DNA from: Pseudooctadecabacter sp.
GTDB lineage: Bacteria > Pseudomonadota > Alphaproteobacteria > Rhodobacterales > Rhodobacteraceae
Assembly: GCF_020627745.1 (NCBI RefSeq)
Contig: NZ_JAHDGE010000001.1
Coordinates: 1-32,062 of the forward strand
Length of the DNA: 32,062 nt
Direction of reading: 5' to 3'
Both the position numbers and the translations under genes were made by a program. The first letter of the stretch is position 1; each line of letters begins with the position of its first letter. Positions 5,949-14,137 of the stretch are shown in pieces. The notes under the pieces are model-generated. The model searched no databases. It saw only the letters and a program-made list of their open reading frames with translations, and had not been told where the DNA came from.

Positions 5949-8744
5949 TTAATGGGCCTCTGCCCATGTCGCCCCTGTGCCCGCATCTACCACCAGCGGC
6001 ACGTCAAACTTTACCGCCGGATCAGCCGCATTTTCCATCACGTCACGGGCCACGCCGATCAGATCGTCTGCGGCGTCCTTGTCGACCTCGAACACCAGTT
6101 CATCGTGGACCTGCAACAGCATCCTGGCAGGCAGCCCCGCAATCGCGTCATCCATGCGGATCATCGCCCGCCGGATCACATCGGCGGCGGTGCCTTGGAT
6201 AGGCGCGTTGATGGCCGCCCGCTTGGCGAACCCGGCACCCGGTCCCTTGGCATTGATCTCGGGCGTGTGAATCTTGCGCCCGAAAAGCGTTTCGACCCGC
6301 CCGTGTTCCTTGGCAAAGGCCACCGTGTCATCCATGTATTTGCGAATACCGGGGAAACGTTCGAAATAGCGGTCGATGAACCCCTGCGCTTCGGCCCGAG
6401 GGATGCGCAGGTTGCGCGCCAGACCAAAACCGCTGATCCCGTAAATCACGCCGAAGTTGATGGCCTTGGCCTGACGGCGGACATCGGGCGTCATCTCGTC
6501 CAGTGGCACGTCAAACATCTCGGACGCGGTCATGGCGTGAATATCATGGCCCTCTGCAAAGGCCTGTTTCAGCGCCGGAATGTCCGCAATATGCGCCAGA
6601 ATCCGCAGCTCAATCTGGCTGTAATCCAGCGCCACCAGCACCTTTCCCTGTTCGGCCACAAACGCCTCACGGATGCGGCGGCCTTCTTCGGTGCGGATCG
6701 GGATGTTTTGCAGGTTCGGATCGGTCGACGCCAGCCGCCCCGTATTGGCCCCGGTGATGGCGTAGGACGTATGCACGCGGCCCGTCTCATCATTGATATG
6801 GGTCTGCAGGGCGTCCGTGTAGGTCGATTTCAACTTGCTCAGCTGACGCCAATCCAGCACCCGTGCGGGAAACTCATGTTCGGTCGCCAGATCCTCAAGA
6901 ATATCCGCACCGGTGGAATATTTCCCCGTCTTGCCCTTCTTGCCGCCCTCAAGCCCCATCTTGTCAAACAGGATTTCACCCACCTGCGCGGGCGATCCGA
7001 CGTTGAATTTTTCGCCCGCCAATTCGTATAGCTCATCCTCCAAACCGGCCATTTTCTGGCTAAAGGCATTGGACATCCGGCTCAGCGTATCGCGGTCCAC
7101 CTTGATGCCCGACATCTCCATGCGCGCCAGCACCGGCACCAGTGGACGTTCGAGCGTTTCGTAGACGGTGGTCACCTGTTTGCGGTGCAGCTGCGGCTTG
7201 AACATCTGCCACAGACGCAAGGTGATATCGGCGTCTTCGGCGGCATAGCGCACCGCGTCTTCCACCGGCACACGGTCGAATGTCTTGGCCGATTTTCCGG
7301 TCCCCAAAAGCGATTTAATCTCGATCGGTTTGTGGCCCAGATACCGTTCGGACAGCCCGTCCATCCCGTGATTATGAAGCCCCGCATTCATCGCGTAGGA
7401 CATCAGCATCGTGTCATCAATGGGCGCCACATCGACGCCAATGCGCGCGAAAATCTTGGCGTCGTATTTCATATTCTGACCGATTTTGAGGATACTGTCG
7501 TCCTCCAGCATGGGCTTGAGGATCGCCAGAGCCTCCTCAAAATCCATCTGTCCCTCAGCCAGCGCATCATCGCCGAACAGATCATCCGCCGCACCGCCCT
7601 TGTGGGTCAACGGCACATAACAGGCGTGCCCTGCCTCGACGCACAAAGACACGCCCACCAGCTCCGCCCGCATTTCATTCAGCGCCGTCGTCTCGGTATC
7701 AACCGCCACATATCCGCGCCCGTAAATCCGGTCGATCCACGCTTTCAACGCGTCGGCATCCCTGACCCAATCATAGGTCGCATCCTCAAACGACGGCTGC
7801 TCCGGCGCGTCCTCGGCCTCGGGCGCGGGGGCCGCGTCTTCGATGACAGGCGCCTCAACATCCAGCTTTTCGGAAATCCGCCGCACGATGGTGCGGAACT
7901 CCATTTGCGCCAGAAACTCCAGCAGCTTTTCCGGCTCCGGCTCACGCACCTCAAGATCATCCAGCGTGAACGGCAAATCCATGTTCACATCCAGCGTGAC
8001 CAGCTTCTTGGACAGCTCGATCTGCGCGCGTTTTTCAATCAACGTCTCACGTCGCTTCGGCTGTTTGATTTCGCCAGCGCGGTCCAGCAACGTTTCCAGA
8101 TCACCATATTCGTTGATCAACAAAGCCGCCGTCTTAATCCCGATCCCCGGCGCGCCGGGCACATTGTCCACACTGTCACCTGCCAAGGCCTGCACGTCGA
8201 TCACCCGTTCGGGGCCCACGCCGAACTTTTCCTCAACCCCCTCACGGTCGATGACCTTGTTGCCCTTCATGGCATCCATCATCACCACGCCGTCACCCAC
8301 CAACTGCATCAAATCCTTGTCGGATGAGATGATGGTGCACCGCCCCCCTGCTTCACGCGCCTGACGGGCAAGGGTGGCGATGATGTCATCCGCCTCAAAC
8401 CCCTCGATCTCCTCGCAGGCGATGTTGAAGGCGCGGGTGGCATCGCGGGTCAGCGGGATCTGCGGGCGCAGATCCTCGGGCATTTCATCGCGGTTCGCCT
8501 TGTACTGGTCATAGAGGTCATTGCGGAACGTATGGCTGCCCTTGTCGAAAATCACCGCCACATGGGTCACATCGCCCCCTGCGTTTCCTTCCACATAGCG
8601 TTGCAACATGTTGCAAAAGCCGGACACAGCCCCCACCGGCAAACCATCCGATTTTCGGGTCAGCGGCGGCAGCGCGTGGTAGGCGCGAAAAATAAATGCC
8701 GATCCGTCGATCAGATGCAGGTGACAGCCTTTTCCGAACGCCAT
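5949..8744 (-). CDS. polA: DNA polymerase I
   Basis: Repair and Okazaki-fragment polymerase. The start at 8744 gives 931 aa, with a G-rich Shine-Dalgarno site (AAGGGGGG) 6 nt upstream. The frame is open to 8885, but the extra 47 codons overlap the next gene's end and lack family similarity. Domain order: 5'-3' exonuclease (residues ~1-290, LHLIDGSAFIFRAYHALPPL at 8-27, helix-hairpin-helix VPGAPGIGIKTA). Then a 3'-5' exonuclease with all three Exo motifs intact (VDTET near 349, GQNMKYDAK, YAAEDAD), so proofreading should be active. Then the family A polymerase domain, with motif A LDYSQIELRI near 705, motif B RRQAKAINFGVIYG near 760 and motif C QVHDELV near 881. The stop is followed by the stress-protein gene; a neighbouring DUF2459 gene ends 80 bp upstream. 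Confidence 0.97.
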   Translation of the reverse strand: MAFGKGCHLHLIDGSAFIFRAYHALPPLTRKSDGLPVGAVSGFCNMLQRYVEGNAGGDVTHVAVIFDKGSHTFRNDLYDQYKANRDEMPEDLRPQIPLTRDATRAFNIACEEIEGFEADDIIATLARQAREAGGRCTIISSDKDLMQLVGDGVVMMDAMKGNKVIDREGVEEKFGVGPERVIDVQALAGDSVDNVPGAPGIGIKTAALLINEYGDLETLLDRAGEIKQPKRRETLIEKRAQIELSKKLVTLDVNMDLPFTLDDLEVREPEPEKLLEFLAQMEFRTIVRRISEKLDVEAPVIEDAAPAPEAEDAPEQPSFEDATYDWVRDADALKAWIDRIYGRGYVAVDTETTALNEMRAELVGVSLCVEAGHACYVPLTHKGGAADDLFGDDALAEGQMDFEEALAILKPMLEDDSILKIGQNMKYDAKIFARIGVDVAPIDDTMLMSYAMNAGLHNHGMDGLSERYLGHKPIEIKSLLGTGKSAKTFDRVPVEDAVRYAAEDADITLRLWQMFKPQLHRKQVTTVYETLERPLVPVLARMEMSGIKVDRDTLSRMSNAFSQKMAGLEDELYELAGEKFNVGSPAQVGEILFDKMGLEGGKKGKTGKYSTGADILEDLATEHEFPARVLDWRQLSKLKSTYTDALQTHINDETGRVHTSYAITGANTGRLASTDPNLQNIPIRTEEGRRIREAFVAEQGKVLVALDYSQIELRILAHIADIPALKQAFAEGHDIHAMTASEMFDVPLDEMTPDVRRQAKAINFGVIYGISGFGLARNLRIPRAEAQGFIDRYFERFPGIRKYMDDTVAFAKEHGRVETLFGRKIHTPEINAKGPGAGFAKRAAINAPIQGTAADVIRRAMIRMDDAIAGLPARMLLQVHDELVFEVDKDAADDLIGVARDVMENAADPAVKFDVPLVVDAGTGATWAEAH

Positions 8745-8824
8745 TGCGAACCCCCCCTTGTCGTCCCGCCTGTTTTCGCATGAACCCGGCGGCACGACCA
8801 GCCGCCAATTCACACCCCGACCCT

Positions 8825-9487
8825 TTATGGTATCAGCCCGTTCCACCGCAGGGACGCCGTCACCGCATAGGGCGTGGGCGTCCACCAGCCAAAGGGCACC
8901 CCCGCCTCACGCAGCATCGCACCAACCCAGACATTGCACGTCCGAAAAATATGAAACCGACCCGCTGCTGCAAAAAACGCATCCGTCTGCGAAAATCCGT
9001 CCAGCGCCAGCCGCACGGGCGCATCCCCCGCCTGCGCCCGGATCACACTGCGCAAGGCAGAAAGCTGTGCAAATGTAACAGGGACACGCCGCAACGCGGG
9101 ATGATCGGGCAGCGGGCCATAAACCTCAAACCGCAGCACCCCTGCGTCACCGGTCGCCGCCCGCCAGACAGCGCCGGGCCTGATATCCGCATAAGACCCG
9201 GCCGTCGTGTAAAAGGCGGCACTGCCCCAGCCCACCGACAGCCAGGCCGCATTGGGATGGTCCAAAGGCACACCTGCCTCGGCGATATCTTTGAAAACCG
9301 CTTCGGTGTCCTCATCCAGCGGCAAAAGAATGTCGTAATGGATCGGCCCCTGAACCAGCACGATCCAACCTTCACTGCCGTCCGACACACCTCCGTCCGA
9401 AGACCAAAGCGCCGCCACGAACGCTGCGATCAAATACGCGATGACCGGGCCGAGCGCCCAAAGACACCAACGCGCAGCGCGCCTCAC
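8825..9487 (-). CDS. DUF2459-family membrane-anchored protein (TIGR02117-like)
   Basis: A 220-aa protein with an N-terminal membrane segment (residues ~9-28, [19 protein letters not shown]) and a periplasmic-looking body. The family signature is visible: [16 protein letters not shown] (the conserved His in an H-x-D context), [11 protein letters not shown], and [14 protein letters not shown] near the C-terminus. The conserved H, the GWG box and the Cys-Asn pair look like a papain/NlpC-like active site, but no activity is established to my knowledge. The start is a GTG overlapping the zinc-finger gene's stop (GTGA, 9484-9487), so the two are translationally coupled. The family label is fairly confident; the function is unknown. 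Confidence 0.75.
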   Translation of the reverse strand: MRRAARWCLWALGPVIAYLIAAFVAALWSSDGGVSDGSEGWIVLVQGPIHYDILLPLDEDTEAVFKDIAEAGVPLDHPNAAWLSVGWGSAAFYTTAGSYADIRPGAVWRAATGDAGVLRFEVYGPLPDHPALRRVPVTFAQLSALRSVIRAQAGDAPVRLALDGFSQTDAFFAAAGRFHIFRTCNVWVGAMLREAGVPFGWWTPTPYAVTASLRWNGLIP

Positions 9488-9666
9488 TCAGCGGCATCCG
9501 CCTTGCTGGCATGGATATAGCGCGCGTCACAGTAGGAACATTCGACCCAGCCGGTATCGCGCGGAATTTGCAGCCAGACCCGCGGATGGCCCAACGCGCC
9601 CTCGCCCCCGTCACAGGCAATCCGCCAGTCGGTCACGATCTTGGTTTCGGGTGCAGGATGCGCCAT
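9484..9666 (-). CDS. Small zinc-finger protein (CHCC type)
   Basis: A 60-aa protein starting [12 protein letters not shown], chosen because GAGG lies 8 nt before the ATG and homologues begin here; the frame is open upstream but without similarity. Conserved positions are C18 in IACDGG, H27 in LGHPRVWL, and C43 and C46 in [10 protein letters not shown]. These form the Cys-His-Cys-Cys zinc site of the family that also includes the mitochondrial complex I NDUFS6-like subunit. In bacteria it is usually a lone gene of uncertain role, possibly linked to complex I. It is followed by the DUF2459 gene with a 4-bp overlap and lies divergent from the ABC ATPase gene. Confidence 0.85.
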   Translation of the reverse strand: MAHPAPETKIVTDWRIACDGGEGALGHPRVWLQIPRDTGWVECSYCDARYIHASKADAAE

Positions 9667-9772
9667 GAATTTGCCTCTTGGTTGCGGGCACGCTAGGTGC
9701 CCTCTGGAACGGTTGTCGTGACGCGGCATACTAGCGATCCTTCGCCCATGAACAAGACGGGAAACGCCCAGC

Positions 9773-10699
9773 ATGTCTCAGAACGCCATCGAAATCACGG
9801 GCCTGAAAAAGACCTATGCGGCGACCAAACGCAGCCCTGCAAAAGACGCGCTGTTGGGCGTCGATCTGACGGTGCCGCGCGGGTCGATCTTCGGGCTGCT
9901 GGGTCCGAACGGGGCGGGCAAGTCCACGCTCATCAACATCCTCGCCGGTCTGGTGACCAAATCCGCAGGCACTGTGACCATCTGGGGCTTTGATCAGGAC
10001 CGCAATCCGCGCCAGTCCCGTGCAGCCATCGGCATCATGCCGCAAGAACCCAACCTTGATCCCTTCTTCACCCCGCGCGGGTCGCTCGACGTGCAGGCGG
10101 GCCTCTACGGGGTGCCAAAGGCGCAGCGCCGCACCGACGACCTTCTTGAACTGACCGGATTGACAGACAAGGCCAACGCCTATGCGCGGTCCCTGTCCGG
10201 CGGCATGCGCCGCCGCCTGCTGCTGGGCAAGGCGCTGGTCCACAGCCCGCAAATTCTTGTCCTCGATGAACCCACCGCCGGCGTCGACATCGAATTGCGC
10301 AATCTGCTGTGGCAAAACGTGCGCCGCCTCAATGACGACGGCATGACGATCATTCTGACGACCCACTATCTCGAAGAGGCCGAACAGATGTGCGACCAGA
10401 TCGCCATCATCAACCACGGGGCCGTCATCGCCAACGACACCACCGCCAATCTCCTAAGTCAGCTGGACGCCAAAACGCTGGTCATCACCCCCGATGCGCC
10501 CACCGACCTGCCCAGCCTGCCGTCGCGGATCACCGGCACAGCCCGCGACAACGGCACGCTGGCGTTCACCTATAAAACCAGCCAGACCCGCGCGGATGAG
10601 GTGCTTGACCTGCTGCGCGCAGCCTCCATCCCGATCAAGGATGTCCGCACCGAAGACCCCGATCTCGAAGACGTTTTTCTAAACCTGACCCGCACCTGA
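9773..10699 (+). CDS. ABC transporter ATP-binding protein (ABC-2 / YadG type)
   Basis: Nucleotide-binding subunit of an ABC-2-type exporter, 308 aa. Walker [10 protein letters not shown] is at 44-52, Q-loop Q91, signature LSGGMRRR at 141-148, Walker [13 protein letters not shown] at 161-172 with catalytic E166, and the switch His at 198 in [10 protein letters not shown]. The ~75-residue C-terminal extension ending LEDVFLNLT is usual for CcmA/YadG/NodI-like ATPases, which pair with a separate six-helix permease. No permease is next to it: the neighbours are a HIT hydrolase (convergent) and a zinc-finger gene (divergent). The permease is therefore elsewhere or the gene has been separated from it. 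No strong Shine-Dalgarno site is evident. Substrate unknown. Confidence 0.9.
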   Translation: MSQNAIEITGLKKTYAATKRSPAKDALLGVDLTVPRGSIFGLLGPNGAGKSTLINILAGLVTKSAGTVTIWGFDQDRNPRQSRAAIGIMPQEPNLDPFFTPRGSLDVQAGLYGVPKAQRRTDDLLELTGLTDKANAYARSLSGGMRRRLLLGKALVHSPQILVLDEPTAGVDIELRNLLWQNVRRLNDDGMTIILTTHYLEEAEQMCDQIAIINHGAVIANDTTANLLSQLDAKTLVITPDAPTDLPSLPSRITGTARDNGTLAFTYKTSQTRADEVLDLLRAASIPIKDVRTEDPDLEDVFLNLTRT

Positions 10700-10732
10700 C
10701 GGCTGGACGCATCGCGCGGCCCGCCCTTCTTC

Positions 10733-10838
10733 TGATCCGAAAACTCCGGGGGAGGCCGCAGGCCGGGGGCAGCGCCCCCTGCGCGTGCGCAGCACGCGCG
10801 GATCGGACGGGCAAGGCCCGTTCGAACCCTTCGGATCA
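10733..10838 (-). repeat. Dispersed repeat relative, reverse orientation, bounded by a 9-bp inverted repeat
   Basis: TGATCCGAA (10733-10741) and TTCGGATCA (10830-10838) are exact reverse complements and enclose GC-rich DNA. The inner part 10745-10777 (ccgggggaggccgcaggccg, then ggggcagcgcccc) is close to the reverse complement of the middle of the 877-968 repeat. Further complementarity is GGGGGC/GCCCCC and GCGTGC/GCACGC. The HIT gene's stop codon lies in the right arm. It may also act as a bidirectional stop between the convergent genes, although there is no clear T-run. Confidence 0.6.
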
Positions 10839-11198
10839 ACGCGCCACCATCGGCCCCATATTGCGCCCGCCCAGGATATGCACATGCAGATGCGGCACCT
10901 CCTGCACCCCGTCCTCGCGCGCGTTTGAAATGGCGCGAAAACCGTTTTCGACGCCCGTGATCTCGCAGACCTTGGCCACCGCCCGCATGTAACCCACGAT
11001 CTCCGCGTCACCGGCTGCGGTACAGAAATGGTCCATCGACACATAGGGGCCCTTGGGGATCACCAGCACATGCACCGGCGCCTTGGGCGCGATATCATGA
11101 AATGCCAATGCGTGGTCGTCCTCATAGACGGTCTGGTTCGGTATCTCCCCGCGCAGGATTTTGGCAAAGATGTTCTGGTCGTCGTAGGCAAAATCCAT
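10836..11198 (-). CDS. HIT-family (histidine triad) nucleotide hydrolase
   Basis: A 120-aa Hint-type purine nucleoside phosphoramidase; family members hydrolyse AMP-lysine and other adenylated or guanylated conjugates. The triad HLHVHIL is complete (H103, H105, H107), preceded by the family's NAREDGVQEVPH, and the N-terminus IFAKILRGEIPNQTVYEDD is typical. The start at 11198 is preferred over an upstream ATG (11210) because GAGGA lies 5 nt before it and homologues start at MDFAYDD-like sequence. The upstream glycosyltransferase gene ends 8 bp before, its stop codon sitting inside this ribosome binding site, so the two are likely co-transcribed. The gene ends inside a repeat element. Confidence 0.93.
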   Translation of the reverse strand: MDFAYDDQNIFAKILRGEIPNQTVYEDDHALAFHDIAPKAPVHVLVIPKGPYVSMDHFCTAAGDAEIVGYMRAVAKVCEITGVENGFRAISNAREDGVQEVPHLHVHILGGRNMGPMVAR

Positions 11199-11206
11199 GG
11201 TTGTCC

Positions 11207-12784
11207 TCAATCGGCAAAAAGATACGGCGTCTGCGCCAGATTGCGCGCGATGTCTTCGGGAAGGCTTAGAAACTCGGCCAGTGGCGGCGTGTTTTCATCA
11301 GGGCTGTCCGTCTCGCGAATGCGGTAATGGTTCTCGAACCCCTCATCGCCGATCCGGTCGCTTTCATAAACCACATCATACCGGATCGTGGGCAACAGCT
11401 GCTGCATCGTCTCCTCGGCGGTCTGCTCTCCGGCAAGTCCCACCCGTTTGGCATGCCCGATCAGATACTCGTCCGAAAATTCGCACTGGATTTCCAAAAG
11501 CCGCGTCGTCGACCGGTCCGAAAAGAAGTCCTGCATCAGATCAAGGTTCGCCGTGTCCAGACAGATAATCAGGCGGTCCGTTTCGTAGTAATCGAACAAC
11601 ATCCGCATCAGCGCGCGCCGGTGACGCGTCCGCTTGCCCAGTGTCGTCTGGATACCGCCCAGATCGGGCAGCGGCGTATGTTCTTCGTTAAACAGATAAT
11701 CAATCGCGGGGATATTGGTGTGATGTTTGATCGACCCCACCAGCCGCTTGGCCACATGCCATTTCTTGCACGCGATAATCATCAACTCCCGTTCGCGGCC
11801 CAAAGACGCCTCGGTCTCCCAGAACCGCGGCGCAAACCGTCGCCCGATCCGGCCGCGACCGGTCAGGAAGTGAAACAGCCGGTTGCCTTCGTTCGAGATT
11901 TTGAAATCATCGCGCCCGGATGCATAAAGCCGCCCCAACCTGTCCTTCAGCGCCGTGGCCTCGGGGCTGATCTTGCGCGCGAACAGGAAATCCTGGCTCA
12001 GCAACAGATCATAATGGTCATTGTAGAACGTCACCGGCATCCCGTAATCGGTGAACATCAAAAACGTCAGCGTGCGGGTGCGGATTTCAGGTTCCGGCAC
12101 CAGATGGCGCACGAGGGTCTGAAAAAACGTCTCGTCCGGGATCCACGTGGTCCGGAAAAAGCGCATCACGTCCGGGCGGTTGCGCGTCATGTCCAAAATC
12201 CATTCCACCGTGCGGCGGCGCAGACACCACCACTGCGACCCGATCATGATCTGAAGATCCGCAGGAATCTCGCGTTCCAACCCCAGTTTCCGCTGCGCCC
12301 ACCACGAATTGTAGAACAACGATTTATGCGTCCGTTCATTGAAGAAATGGCGGTAGATCAGCCGCTCTTCCTTCATGCCGGTCTTGATCCAGTCGCTCTC
12401 GAAAAAATCGAAACTCTCGATATAATCGCAATCATCTGCGTCCAGAAATTTCTTGGCGAACTTGGCGGATTTGATCGCCATGCAATCGCCTGACACCATG
12501 TAGAAATGCGTGGCCCGCGGGAAGGCATCAACCGCGGCCTCGACGGCATACAATGTGGCCTGCACCAGCGACCATTCCCCCCAGCCGCATTTGATACGTT
12601 TGGTGGCATAGGCGACATTCGGGTTGTCCTTCAGCCGTGTGCGGATCAGGTCGTAAGACGCCTTCGGCGCTCTGGCATCGAAATGGATCGCGATATAGTC
12701 ACCAACCGCCGTCAGCTGCTCTGCCTGCTGCACGATCGCCTCAGGGTCTTTATGACACAGCAGGATGAAGGCAATTTTTGCCAT
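11207..12784 (-). CDS. Core-2/I-branching-like glycosyltransferase (GT14) with C-terminal extension
   Basis: A 525-aa protein. Residues ~1-270 match the GT14 (core-2/I-branching beta-1,6-GlcNAc-transferase, xylosyltransferase-like) fold: MAKIAFILLCHKDP, then DYIAIHFDARA, the conserved IKCGWGEWSLVQATLYAVEAA (residues ~64-84), HFYMVSGDCMAIKS, IMIGSQWWCLRRRTVEWIL, and TWIPDETFFQTLV with the acidic DE pair. The remaining ~250 residues are a separate domain that I cannot assign. No signal peptide or membrane segment is seen, so it probably acts at the cytoplasmic face on a glycan precursor. It is divergent from a sulfotransferase gene across an AT-rich 140-bp gap, suggesting one pathway for a sulfated surface glycan. 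Donor and acceptor are not predictable. Confidence 0.85.
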   Translation of the reverse strand: MAKIAFILLCHKDPEAIVQQAEQLTAVGDYIAIHFDARAPKASYDLIRTRLKDNPNVAYATKRIKCGWGEWSLVQATLYAVEAAVDAFPRATHFYMVSGDCMAIKSAKFAKKFLDADDCDYIESFDFFESDWIKTGMKEERLIYRHFFNERTHKSLFYNSWWAQRKLGLEREIPADLQIMIGSQWWCLRRRTVEWILDMTRNRPDVMRFFRTTWIPDETFFQTLVRHLVPEPEIRTRTLTFLMFTDYGMPVTFYNDHYDLLLSQDFLFARKISPEATALKDRLGRLYASGRDDFKISNEGNRLFHFLTGRGRIGRRFAPRFWETEASLGRERELMIIACKKWHVAKRLVGSIKHHTNIPAIDYLFNEEHTPLPDLGGIQTTLGKRTRHRRALMRMLFDYYETDRLIICLDTANLDLMQDFFSDRSTTRLLEIQCEFSDEYLIGHAKRVGLAGEQTAEETMQQLLPTIRYDVVYESDRIGDEGFENHYRIRETDSPDENTPPLAEFLSLPEDIARNLAQTPYLFAD

Positions 12785-12924
12785 ATCAGAAACAATATTC
12801 CCCTAGGTTCATCAGTGTTTTAGATATGTAAACGTGAAGACGGATTGAATAAACACGATTTCTTTGCTTTTTTGAACAAAAGCGCGGCGGATCAACGTCG
12901 CGACAGATTAATGAGGACGAGCGT
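12785..12924. promoter_or_regulatory. AT-rich divergent promoter region
   Basis: 140 bp between the divergent glycosyltransferase and sulfotransferase genes, clearly AT-richer than the surroundings (ttttagatatgtaaac, tttctttgcttttttgaac). It must hold both promoters, but I cannot place -35/-10 boxes with confidence. A GAGGA ribosome binding site for the sulfotransferase is at 12912-12916. Confidence 0.5.
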
Positions 12925-13743
12925 ATGGGGTTTCCCGGCACCTGGATGACCGAGAGTGAGAGCGTGGTGTACCGGGTGGTGCCCAAATGTGCCTGCTCCA
13001 CCATTGGCCAGATCATGTATTATTCCGATCATGGCAGCTTTTTCGACGGCGACATCCATGACGCACAAAGCGGTATGCACAAATGGTCGATGGAGGACAG
13101 CCAGCCGCTGATCACCAACAACGTCAAAAATCACGAAAGCTACGCCTTCACCTGCGTGCGCAACCCCTACACCCGCATCCTGTCCTCGTTCTTCGACAAA
13201 ATCTGCGGCATCCAGCGCAACGGCAAACGGTATCGCGGCAATCTGGTGCCCCTGCTGATCCAGAAATACGGCATCGAGGTCGGATCGCCCGAAGACGGGT
13301 TCGAATTCGATCAGGTCAAATCCTTCCGCCGGTTCTTGCTGTTCGCGCGCGACACCATCCGCTGGCGCCGCCCGATGGACCCCGACATCCATTGGTCCGC
13401 CATGTCGGGCCACATTTCGACCTTCATCGTGAACGGTGGCCGCTACGACAAGATTTTCTGGACCGAACAGTTCAACGACGGGATGCAGGACGTTCTGAAC
13501 GCCATAGACACGCCCAACAGCATTGATCTGGCAGAAATCCCCCGCTTCAACGAAAGCGAAGGCCACGGCCCCAAACGCGCCCATCCGGTCGAGGATTACT
13601 TCGACGATCTGTCGATGCATCTGGTCTATGAAATCTACAAACGGGATTTCAACCTGTTCAAGTACGACTTCGAAAATCCCGGCAACAAGATGCCCGTGGC
13701 CGAAATCGACCTGGACGAAGTGCACGCCAAACTGGGGGAATGA
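12925..13743 (+). CDS. Sulfotransferase family 2-like protein
   Basis: A 272-aa PAPS-dependent carbohydrate sulfotransferase-like protein. The 5'-phosphosulfate-binding loop reads VPKCACSTIGQI (19-30), with the Lys-Cys-Ala-Cys-Ser-Thr form typical of the Sulfotransfer_2 family. The 3'-phosphate-binding motif reads CVRNPYTRILSSFFDK (77-92), with R79 and S87 as expected. The HGPKRAHPVEDYFDDLSMHLVYEIYKRDF stretch near the end is the conserved C-terminal part. The ATG is preceded by GAGGA at a 7-nt spacing. It is divergent from a GT14 glycosyltransferase, so the two probably make and sulfate one glycan. The stop codon is the first part of a dispersed repeat (13740-13770), so the 3' end lies exactly against the repeat. 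Confidence 0.88.
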   Translation: MGFPGTWMTESESVVYRVVPKCACSTIGQIMYYSDHGSFFDGDIHDAQSGMHKWSMEDSQPLITNNVKNHESYAFTCVRNPYTRILSSFFDKICGIQRNGKRYRGNLVPLLIQKYGIEVGSPEDGFEFDQVKSFRRFLLFARDTIRWRRPMDPDIHWSAMSGHISTFIVNGGRYDKIFWTEQFNDGMQDVLNAIDTPNSIDLAEIPRFNESEGHGPKRAHPVEDYFDDLSMHLVYEIYKRDFNLFKYDFENPGNKMPVAEIDLDEVHAKLGE

Positions 13744-13880
13744 TCTGACGATCAGCGCCTGCGGCGGGCGGGGGGGGGGCGTTTGTGCCAAACGCCCCCG
13801 AAACTGGCACCCTGTCCGTGCCCTCGTCAGGTCGGGTCCTGATTGCGGTGTAGAAATGCATATTTAAGAACCAAAGAAAC
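13740..13880 (+). repeat. Dispersed repeat, second composite copy with strong hairpin
   Basis: The head 13740-13770 is identical over 31 bases to 877-907 and includes TGATC-tgac-GATCA. A G10 homopolymer (13770-13779) leads into a perfect 10-bp hairpin, GGGGGCGTTT (13775-13784) / AAACGCCCCC (13790-13799), loop GTGCC. The centre then differs from the glc copy. The end (13858-13880, tatttaagaaccaaagaa core) is a diverged form of the tail seen at 947-968 and 21871-21892. The hairpin could terminate sulfotransferase transcripts, but no T-run follows. Confidence 0.7.
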
Positions 13881-13937
13881 ACGGCGTTTCTTCCGGCGTC
13901 TTTACCAGCCATTAACGTTAACGCGCCATGCTGTTGA

Positions 13938-14020
13938 GGCGGTACAGGGAGGCATCCCGATGGCCGTAACCGAAGAAGCCGCCACTTGATCTGGATAAGA
14001 TCGGGTGGCGCACTTCGTGT
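13938..14020 (+). ncRNA. Candidate structured RNA inside the inverted-repeat element
   Basis: GCCACTTGATC (13981-13991) pairs with GATCGGGTGGC (13999-14009) over 11 positions, counting two G-U pairs, with loop TGGATAA. A second small hairpin GGGA-ggca-TCCC (13947-13958) covers most of an AGGGAGG ribosome binding site. GGCGG (13938-13942) can pair with CCGCC (13979-13983), competing with the 11-bp stem. CAC-ttc-GTG follows (14011-14019). I cannot match it to a named RNA family, and no promoter or terminator was placed. Confidence 0.35.
13960..13989 (+). CDS. Possible nine-codon leader ORF
   Basis: ATG at 13960 opens MAVTEEAAT and stops at TGA (13987-13989), 7 nt after AGGGAGG (13946-13952). 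The ribosome site lies in a GGGA/TCCC hairpin, and the ORF's end overlaps the 5' strand of the 11-bp hairpin. Translation of a short leader could therefore change the fold. This is very small and may be chance. Confidence 0.25.
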   Translation: MAVTEEAAT

Positions 14021-14137
14021 CCTCGTTTCTTTGGTTCACAAATATGCCCGCGCGGCAGGCATCTGCCCTCTCGACCGGGTCATGTCCTGTGCTAGTTTTC
14101 ACCCGACATCAGCAGTCTCCCAACCAACGGGCACCCC

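Larger units (their letters stand above)
13858..14047. repeat. MITE-like/BIME-like element with 23-bp inverted repeats
   Basis: 13858-13880 and the reverse complement of 14025-14047 agree at 21 of 23 positions (differences only at the two bases after GCATATTT). They bound a 190-bp segment. No flanking target-site duplication is visible and no transposase ORF is inside. Both arms resemble the tail of the dispersed repeat family, so this could be two family members facing each other instead of a transposon-derived MITE. Confidence 0.55.
13744..14137. other. 394-bp stretch without a recognisable gene
   Basis: Between the sulfotransferase and the next gene, both on the plus strand. It holds the composite repeat copy, a 23-bp inverted repeat pair (13858-13880 and 14025-14047), the palindrome TTAACGTTAA (13913-13922), an 11-bp hairpin (13981-14009) and a nine-codon ORF with a Shine-Dalgarno site. 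No ORF here has recognisable similarity. The last 90 bp (14048-14137) show nothing beyond the leader of the downstream gene. Confidence 0.8.

Noticed and set aside
7185-8327. 380-codon open frame opposite polA
   Set aside because: Shadow of polA, whose exonuclease and polymerase motifs lie on the other strand; no independent signals.
8745-8885. 47-residue N-terminal extension of polA
   Set aside because: Overlaps the 3' end of the DUF2459 gene and lacks similarity; a Shine-Dalgarno site marks 8744.
10815-10832. tRNA-like TTCGAAC motif
   Set aside because: No T-arm, acceptor stem or anticodon arm can be formed; it is part of the repeat.
11327-12493. 388-codon open frame opposite the GT14 gene
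   Set aside because: Antisense artefact; the opposite strand encodes the GT14 motifs.
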